Source: Caulobacteraceae bacterium (lineage in GTDB: Bacteria > Pseudomonadota > Alphaproteobacteria > Caulobacterales > Caulobacteraceae). From it: DNA of 7,446 nucleotides. The stretch is taken from assembly GCA_004144935.1 (NCBI GenBank), contig SDZP01000164.1:1-7446 (forward strand), given 5' to 3'. Positions 1-3,708 of this stretch are shown here, one piece after another (position 1 is the stretch's first letter; each line of letters begins with the position of its first letter). The position numbers were made by a program, and so were the translations under genes. A model generated the notes under the pieces. The model did no database searches and was not told the origin of the DNA. It saw only the letters and a program-made list of their open reading frames with translations.

Positions 1-228
1 GGCGGCGGCATGGATCACCGAATCGCAACCGCGAACGAGGGCGCGCAGATCTGTCGCCGGTTCGGCCAGGTCGGCGGCGACGAAGTGCGCGCCGAGCCCC
101 TCGATCCGCCCCTGCGCCGCAACCGAGCGTCCGGTCGCGACCACCGCGTCGCCGCGCGCCCGCGCCGCCGCGACCAGCGCCAGGCCAAGGCCGCCGGTGG
201 CCCCGGTGATGAGCAGCCTGCGCCCCAT
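1..228 (-). CDS. NAD(P)-dependent epimerase/dehydratase family SDR, N-terminal part (runs off left edge)
   Basis: Only the first 76 residues are in the window. They form the start of a Rossmann fold: a short strand (RLLITGATGGLG, residues 4-15) carrying the nucleotide-binding pattern GxxGxxG at Gly9, Gly12 and Gly15. A second strand ends in VVATGR; Arg34 there would suit NADP(H), an inference. An ADL segment with Asp53 follows, then DSVIHAAA at the window edge, the HxAA motif common in extended SDRs of the epimerase/dehydratase type. The ATG at 228 is chosen because an in-frame stop lies at 241-243 and no other start lies between. It begins 4 bp after the ketosynthase stop, and a GAGG about 10 nt upstream can serve as ribosome binding site, so the two genes are almost surely cotranscribed. 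By position it probably reduces or epimerises a product of the ketosynthase. The substrate cannot be told, and the catalytic YxxxK lies outside the window. Confidence 0.82.
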   Translation of the reverse strand, partial: MGRRLLITGATGGLGLALVAAARARGDAVVATGRSVAAQGRIEGLGAHFVAADLAEPATDLRALVRGCDSVIHAAA

Positions 229-232
229 TCCA

Positions 233-1216
233 TCAAAGCCTCAGAACCATGGCGCCGGCGCTGATCCCGGCCGCCGTGCCCAGCATCATCACCACGTCGC
301 CCCGCGCCACCCGCCCGGCATCGAGCGCATGGGCCAGAACGGTCGGCAGGGAGGCGGCGATCTGGTTGCCGGTGGTGGCGAAGATGTCAATCACCGGCAC
401 CTCGCCGAACAGCCGCTGCACATGGGCGACGCCCGGCGCGCTGGCCTGGTGGCAGACGACCGCCTTGAGGTCGGTCTTCTCGACGCCGGCTTCGGCCAGC
501 ACCTTGTCGATGACCCGGGGCAGCCGGCGGGCCGCCGCCTTGAAGATTCCGAAGGCGTCCATCTGGAAACGCGAGCCGGCGACCAGGGCGTCATAGCCTT
601 CCTCGACCCGCAGGCGGGTGCCGCCGGCCTTCAGGGTGGCCAGTCCCTGGCCCTCGCCATAGCTCTCGAACCGGGCCGACAGCAGGCCGGCCGGCCCGTC
701 CTGCGCCTCGATGGCGATCGCCGCCGCCCCGTCTCCGAAGATCGACAGCACCTTCGGATCGGCCGGATCCAGCCCCGCCGAGGCGATGTCGCTGGCGAAG
801 ACCACCGCGCGGCCCCAGCGACCGACCGCGATCCCCATCGCCGCCACGTCCAGCGCCGAGAGGAAGGAGAGGCAGGTCTGGTTGACGTCGAACACCGGAA
901 TCCCCGAACGCCCCAGCCCCAGCCGGTTCTGCACCAGGATGGCGGTCGAGGGGATGGGCTGCTCCATCACCCCGCAGCCGCCGATCAGCACCCCGAAGTC
1001 GCCTTCAGCCCAGCCGGCCATGGCCAAGGCCGCCCGGGCCGCCTGGGCCGCCATCATCGAGGTGGTCTCGTCCGCGCCGGCCACGCCCCGGCTGGCGATG
1101 CCGAACGACTGCTCGACCCAGCCGGCGGCCTTGCCCAGCCGCGCGTCGAGCGCGGTCGAGGCCAGCTGCTGTCGCGGCCTGTAGGCGCCCCACCCGGCGA
1201 TCCGGAAGCCGATCAT
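233..1216 (-). CDS. FabH-like 3-oxoacyl-ACP synthase III family ketosynthase
   Basis: A complete 327-residue thiolase-fold ketosynthase, the usual size for the KAS III family, which performs decarboxylative Claisen condensation of an acyl-CoA with malonyl-ACP or related chemistry in the cytoplasm. The Cys-His-Asn triad is intact: Cys115 in VNQTCLSF, His256 in VCHQAS, and Asn284 in TTGNQIAAS. Other family signatures are the IPST segment at 88-91, SIFGDGAAA (158-166) and the C-terminal MLGTAAGISAGA glycine-rich strand. The ATG at 1216 fits the family N-terminus; a GAGAGA lies about 11-16 nt upstream, so the ribosome binding site is weak. It is followed 4 bp later by an extended SDR, so this is more likely an accessory condensing enzyme than the housekeeping FabH, which usually sits with plsX. 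Relatives include OleA and natural-product KAS III enzymes. The OleA glutamate seems absent, so the specific product is unknown. Confidence 0.9.
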   Translation of the reverse strand: MIGFRIAGWGAYRPRQQLASTALDARLGKAAGWVEQSFGIASRGVAGADETTSMMAAQAARAALAMAGWAEGDFGVLIGGCGVMEQPIPSTAILVQNRLGLGRSGIPVFDVNQTCLSFLSALDVAAMGIAVGRWGRAVVFASDIASAGLDPADPKVLSIFGDGAAAIAIEAQDGPAGLLSARFESYGEGQGLATLKAGGTRLRVEEGYDALVAGSRFQMDAFGIFKAAARRLPRVIDKVLAEAGVEKTDLKAVVCHQASAPGVAHVQRLFGEVPVIDIFATTGNQIAASLPTVLAHALDAGRVARGDVVMMLGTAAGISAGAMVLRL

Positions 1217-1454
1217 GCGTCAGTCATCTCTCGTCACGGGCTCCAGCCTAGCAGGATGGAAGGCCAATGGCGGCTCTTTCGCGACATCGACGGCATAACA
1301 TCAGCGCCGCACAGCCGCCCTGTTCGCGGCGCCGTTCTGGGCAGCAACAGAGCGCAGTTTGGCGTGGCGCACCGCCGACAGCCGACGGAATGACCGATCC
1401 AAGCACCGAAGACCTCGCGTCTGTTAGGCGTTGAGCAGCTTGAAGTAGCTCCTG
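1217..1454. other. Intergenic gap between hydrolase and ketosynthase genes
   Basis: This 238-base gap lies between two minus-strand genes. I find no convincing coding frame in it. It holds one strong hairpin (1304-1332) and a pair of 7-base direct repeats, CTGTTAG at 1421-1427 and 1452-1458, the second overlapping the stop codon of the hydrolase gene. Any promoter for the ketosynthase/SDR operon should lie between the hairpin and 1217, but I could not find a good -35/-10 pair there. Confidence 0.6.
1304..1332 (-). terminator. Candidate hairpin / transcription terminator after hydrolase gene
   Basis: GCGCCGC (1304-1310) pairs perfectly with GCGGCGC (1326-1332). Inside it ACAG (1311-1314) pairs with CTGT (1320-1323), leaving a 5-base loop CCGCC and a 2-base bulge (1324-1325). 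That gives 11 base pairs, nearly all G-C in the outer part. It lies about 120 bases beyond the hydrolase stop in the direction of transcription and upstream of the ketosynthase gene. On the minus strand the bases after the stem are TGATGTTATG, only moderately T-rich, so intrinsic termination is possible but not certain. It could also act as an mRNA 3'-end stabiliser. Confidence 0.35.
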
Positions 1455-2645
1455 TTAGTTCCGGCCTTTGGGCTTGCCGTTCATCACGTAATATTTGGCG
1501 CCGCCCCTGGCGGTCATCTCCGCAATGCGCAGACTCCGACTCATAGGCTGAGGATCCGGCTTGCGAAGCAACTCGTAGACATCCTCCATGATCTGCGAAA
1601 AGCTATAAGAATCATGGTTTAGGGACATAAAGCTGAAGTTGATGTCTTGGACCGATGTGACATCTATACTGAAAATACCAGGGTAGATGATCGGCACGCC
1701 ATTGCGGACAAAACCGAAATTCGGTCCTTGCCAGAACACTTCAGAGGACTCGACCGCGCGATCAATCTGGGAAACGTACGCAGTCACGATATCGGCTTGG
1801 CTGACTATGGGCTGATGAAGCTCTCGCATCTTTTCATCCGGAATATCCGGTGACATCATCACAAGATTGCTGATCTTCGCGCCCGCAGTGCAGCCACCCC
1901 GACTGGCCAGATGGTCGAGCGCGTTTGCCACCAGATAATTGCCCATGCTGTGCGCGATGACGCTGACCTTGGCGTCGGGGTAGCGAGTACGCGCATCACA
2001 GAGCACCGTCTGAAAGGCGTTCCGGGACGCCTCGGCCATGGCTTGGTCCTTTGGGTAGTCCCGCAGCACACCCTGTGATGGCCACATGAACATGATCATG
2101 GGCGCGTCGAGGCGCAACAATGTACGGATCGCGATCCCTGATGATAGGGCGGCGTTGGGTGACTGATTGTATCCGTGAACGAAGATCACGACCTGGCGTG
2201 GATACAGTTTCGCTGCGAGGAACCGTTCTCCCACCATCTTGTCGAACTCGGCTTTTCGGGCGCCCTGAAACTCCAAAGTCGACCTGACCGGACTCACCCG
2301 TCCGTCGTTACCGGCGGTCAGGTGCTGATAGGCGACTCCGTAGATCACGCTCTGGCTTCTTGCATCGCCGAACGACGCCAAGCTTTGGTTTAGAAGTTGG
2401 CGGTTAGTCGCGACGAATATCCCTTTCGCGCGATCAGTCGCCAAATCTTTGGCGACTTCACTTACGCCATCGAAGGCCGGATTAGGCGGGGCCAGACTGG
2501 TCGGGGGAGGTCTTACCGTGGTGGCGGCTGGACTGGGTTCGAGGGGATTGGGAGAGGCCTTTCCCGGGTTTCCCTTTGGATCGCAGGCGCTCAGGGCGAT
2601 GGTTAGAGCGATGCAGACTAGGTAGCGCCCAGCGATAGCGACCAT
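1455..2645 (-). CDS. DUF900-type alpha/beta-hydrolase lipoprotein
   Basis: A 396-residue protein with a lipoprotein signal peptide (residues 1-20) ending in the lipobox LSAC; Cys21 would be lipidated. A proline-rich linker (about 22-60) precedes an alpha/beta-hydrolase domain of the DUF900 (COG4782) type. Visible signatures are VVIFVHGYNQS (strand 3 and oxyanion HG, His157-Gly158), MFMWPSQG (about 185-192), nucleophile elbow IAHSMGN with Ser233, YVSQID with probable acid Asp295, and LNHDSYS with probable catalytic His344. The triad assignment is inferred from the family pattern. The ATG at 2645 is preferred over a TTG 24 bases upstream because it has AAGGGGGA 4 bases before it and gives a normal signal-peptide n-region. 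The substrate is unknown; an esterase or lipase role in the envelope is a guess. Base composition is much lower in GC than the flanking genes (24 of 60 bases G/C at 1621-1680), suggesting acquisition by transfer. Confidence 0.88.
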   Translation of the reverse strand: MVAIAGRYLVCIALTIALSACDPKGNPGKASPNPLEPSPAATTVRPPPTSLAPPNPAFDGVSEVAKDLATDRAKGIFVATNRQLLNQSLASFGDARSQSVIYGVAYQHLTAGNDGRVSPVRSTLEFQGARKAEFDKMVGERFLAAKLYPRQVVIFVHGYNQSPNAALSSGIAIRTLLRLDAPMIMFMWPSQGVLRDYPKDQAMAEASRNAFQTVLCDARTRYPDAKVSVIAHSMGNYLVANALDHLASRGGCTAGAKISNLVMMSPDIPDEKMRELHQPIVSQADIVTAYVSQIDRAVESSEVFWQGPNFGFVRNGVPIIYPGIFSIDVTSVQDINFSFMSLNHDSYSFSQIMEDVYELLRKPDPQPMSRSLRIAEMTARGGAKYYVMNGKPKGRN

Positions 2646-2649
2646 GGTT

Positions 2650-2657
2650 TCCCCCTT
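2650..2657 (-). promoter_or_regulatory. Strong Shine-Dalgarno deciding the hydrolase start
   Basis: On the minus strand the sequence AAGGGGGA lies 4 bases before the ATG at 2645. It is the best purine-rich site in the region and lies downstream of the alternative TTG at 2669, so it supports the shorter reading that begins directly with the signal peptide. Confidence 0.7.
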
Positions 2658-2668
2658 CACCCGCGACA

Positions 2669-2697
2669 ACTCTACCGCACGTCGTTCACTACTCCAA
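2669..2697 (-). promoter_or_regulatory. Possible sigma70-like promoter for the hydrolase gene
   Basis: On the minus strand, TTGGAG (2697-2692) and TAGAGT (2674-2669) are separated by exactly 17 bases. The -10 box matches TATAAT at 4 of 6 positions; the -35 matches TTGACA only at the first three. The start of transcription would fall near 2661-2663, leaving a short leader that still includes the Shine-Dalgarno. The local DNA is AT-richer than its surroundings. Chance matches of this quality are common, so this is tentative. Confidence 0.25.
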
Positions 2698-2728
2698 ATT
2701 GTGGGTCGGTGTTTATGGCTCGATATCT

Positions 2729-3124
2729 CTAGAGCGCCTGGGCGATCGACCAGCTGTGCCCGAACGGATCGGTCAGCTGGCCGTAGCGGTCGCCCCAGAA
2801 CATGTCCTCCAGCGGCATCCGCACGCTGGCTCCTGCCGCCACGGCGCGGTCGAACCAGGCGCGGGCGTCGTCGACCTGCAGGTGCAGGGTGACGCCGGCC
2901 GGGGCGGGAGCGCCGGCGTCGCTGAAGTCGTCGGAGAGCATGACGGTGTCGCCGTTGATCTCCAGCCGGCTGTGCATGATCCGCACCCCGTCCTGGCCGA
3001 GGTTTCGGAACAGCTCTTTCGCCCCGAAGGCCGCCTCGTAGAAGGCGACGGCGGCGCCGCCGCCCTTGACGGTGAGGTAGGGATAGACGCCGGTCGCGAC
3101 GGCGGGCGGCTTGGTGAACTCCAT
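2729..3124 (-). CDS. VOC (glyoxalase/bleomycin-resistance) family protein, PhnB-like
   Basis: A 131-residue soluble protein with the two-module beta-alpha-beta-beta-beta layout of the vicinal oxygen chelate superfamily. The first module shows YPYLTVKGG followed by AVAFYEAAFGAKE (about 15-37), then HSRLEINGDTVMLSDD (51-66). The second has VTLHLQVDDARAWFDRAVAAG (78-98) and ends with the MFWGDRYGQLTDPFGHSWSIA block (108-129), typical of PhnB-like members (COG2764). Possible metal or ligand residues include His51, Asp112 and His123, but none is proven. The length is normal for a single-domain VOC protein. The ATG at 3124 is set by an excellent AGGAGGAG 5 bases upstream that overlaps the pncC stop; the same frame stays open further upstream, but that part is the shadow of pncC. 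It is translated with pncC as a two-gene unit. The substrate is unknown, and such proteins are often mis-annotated as PhnB or as a demethylubiquinone methyltransferase. Confidence 0.9.
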   Translation of the reverse strand: MEFTKPPAVATGVYPYLTVKGGGAAVAFYEAAFGAKELFRNLGQDGVRIMHSRLEINGDTVMLSDDFSDAGAPAPAGVTLHLQVDDARAWFDRAVAAGASVRMPLEDMFWGDRYGQLTDPFGHSWSIAQAL

Positions 3125-3129
3125 GTCGT

Positions 3130-3137
3130 CTCCTCCT
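3130..3137 (-). promoter_or_regulatory. Shine-Dalgarno of VOC gene overlapping the pncC stop codon
   Basis: On the minus strand the pncC stop TAG (3138-3136) runs directly into AGGAGGAG (3137-3130), so two bases are shared. The VOC start codon follows 5 bases later. Ribosomes ending pncC would sit on this site, which points to translational coupling of the two genes. Confidence 0.75.
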
Positions 3138-3624
3138 AGATGGCCTCGCGCATCATGGTCAGGGCCATGATGACCGCGGCGATCTGAATATCGGCCCGAT
3201 CCGGCCCGTCGAAGCGCTCGACGGCGTGGCGGATGCCCTTGTTGCTGCGGGCGGTGGCGAAGTGGACGGTGCCGACCGGCTTCATCGGCGTGCCGCCGCC
3301 GGGACCGGCGACGCCGGTGATGGCCACCGAGATGTGGGCGTTCGAGGCTTCCAGCGCTCCCTCGGCCATCATTCGCGCCACCGGCTCGGAGACCGCGCCA
3401 TGGTCGGCCAGCAGGTCGCCGGGGACGCCCAGCATCTCCTGCTTGGCGCGGTTGGAATAGGTGACGAAGCCGCGCTCCAGCACGTCCGAGGCGCCGGGGA
3501 TGGTGCAGAGCGCCCCGGACACCAGGCCGCCGGTGCAGCTTTCGGCCGTGACGATCCTCAAGCGCTGGTCGCGGCACTCCTCCAGCAGGAGGCGCGCGAG
3601 AGTCTGGATCTCCAGGGGAAACAT
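3136..3624 (-). CDS. pncC: Stand-alone CinA C-terminal domain, nicotinamide-nucleotide amidase
   Basis: A 162-residue protein matching the CinA C-terminal domain (PncC), which deamidates nicotinamide mononucleotide to nicotinate mononucleotide in cytoplasmic pyridine-nucleotide salvage. Signature blocks are TAESCTGG (26-33), ERGFVTYSNRAK (50-61), HGAVSEPVA (75-83), ITGVAGPGGG (102-111) and KPVGTVHFA (115-123), in the order and spacing of E. coli PncC (165 residues). The N-terminal MoeA/CinA nucleotide-binding domain found in some CinA proteins is absent, as is usual in proteobacteria. The ATG at 3624 is chosen because TAESC then falls at the same residue number as in E. coli; an upstream in-frame ATG at 3672 would add 16 unlikely residues and reach into the divergent intergenic region. 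The ribosome binding site is weak. It is cotranscribed with the VOC gene downstream. In many alphaproteobacteria a CinA domain gene lies near ispDF, as here. Confidence 0.93.
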   Translation of the reverse strand: MFPLEIQTLARLLLEECRDQRLRIVTAESCTGGLVSGALCTIPGASDVLERGFVTYSNRAKQEMLGVPGDLLADHGAVSEPVARMMAEGALEASNAHISVAITGVAGPGGGTPMKPVGTVHFATARSNKGIRHAVERFDGPDRADIQIAAVIMALTMMREAI

Positions 3625-3708
3625 GAGGGGTGAGCGCTCCGGGCTGGTCAAATGGCTGCGACAGCCCAACATCGCCCGGCTGGCTGTTCAAGGCGATTCG
3701 GAAAATCC
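3625..3708. promoter_or_regulatory. Divergent intergenic region between pncC and the MFS/SpeE-like gene
   Basis: These 84 bases must hold the promoters of both divergent units, or the promoters overlap the coding starts. No clear -35/-10 pair is visible in either direction. The motif GGCTG occurs four times on the plus strand, and GGCTG-CGA-CAGCC (3654-3666) can form a small perfect hairpin; GGGCTG (3641-3646) could alternatively pair with CAGCCC (3662-3667). Confidence 0.4.

Noticed and set aside
1240..1268. A sigma54-like TGGC...TGC arrangement upstream of the ketosynthase
   Set aside because: The spacing between the GG and GC elements is 11 rather than 10 bases and the flanking bases match poorly.
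197..1393. A 398-codon plus-strand open frame opposite the ketosynthase
   Set aside because: It is low-complexity and motif-free, and the minus-strand ketosynthase has an intact catalytic triad.
1423..1458. GTTAGGC resembling an integron attC core near the AT-rich hydrolase gene
   Set aside because: No matching partner core was found at a suitable distance and no attC-type folded structure is seen, so a gene cassette is not supported.
2646..2669. TTG at 2669 as start of the hydrolase gene
   Set aside because: The strong Shine-Dalgarno lies inside this extension and serves the ATG at 2645, which directly precedes the signal peptide.
3623..3651. TTGACC on the minus strand (3651-3646) as a -35 box for pncC
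   Set aside because: With a 17-base spacer the -10 position would fall on the start codon (CTCATG) with a poor match, so transcription would start within the gene.
3125..3691. Upstream in-frame extension of the VOC gene to 3691 (320 residues)
   Set aside because: The added part is the out-of-frame shadow of pncC, and a perfect Shine-Dalgarno sits right before the ATG at 3124.
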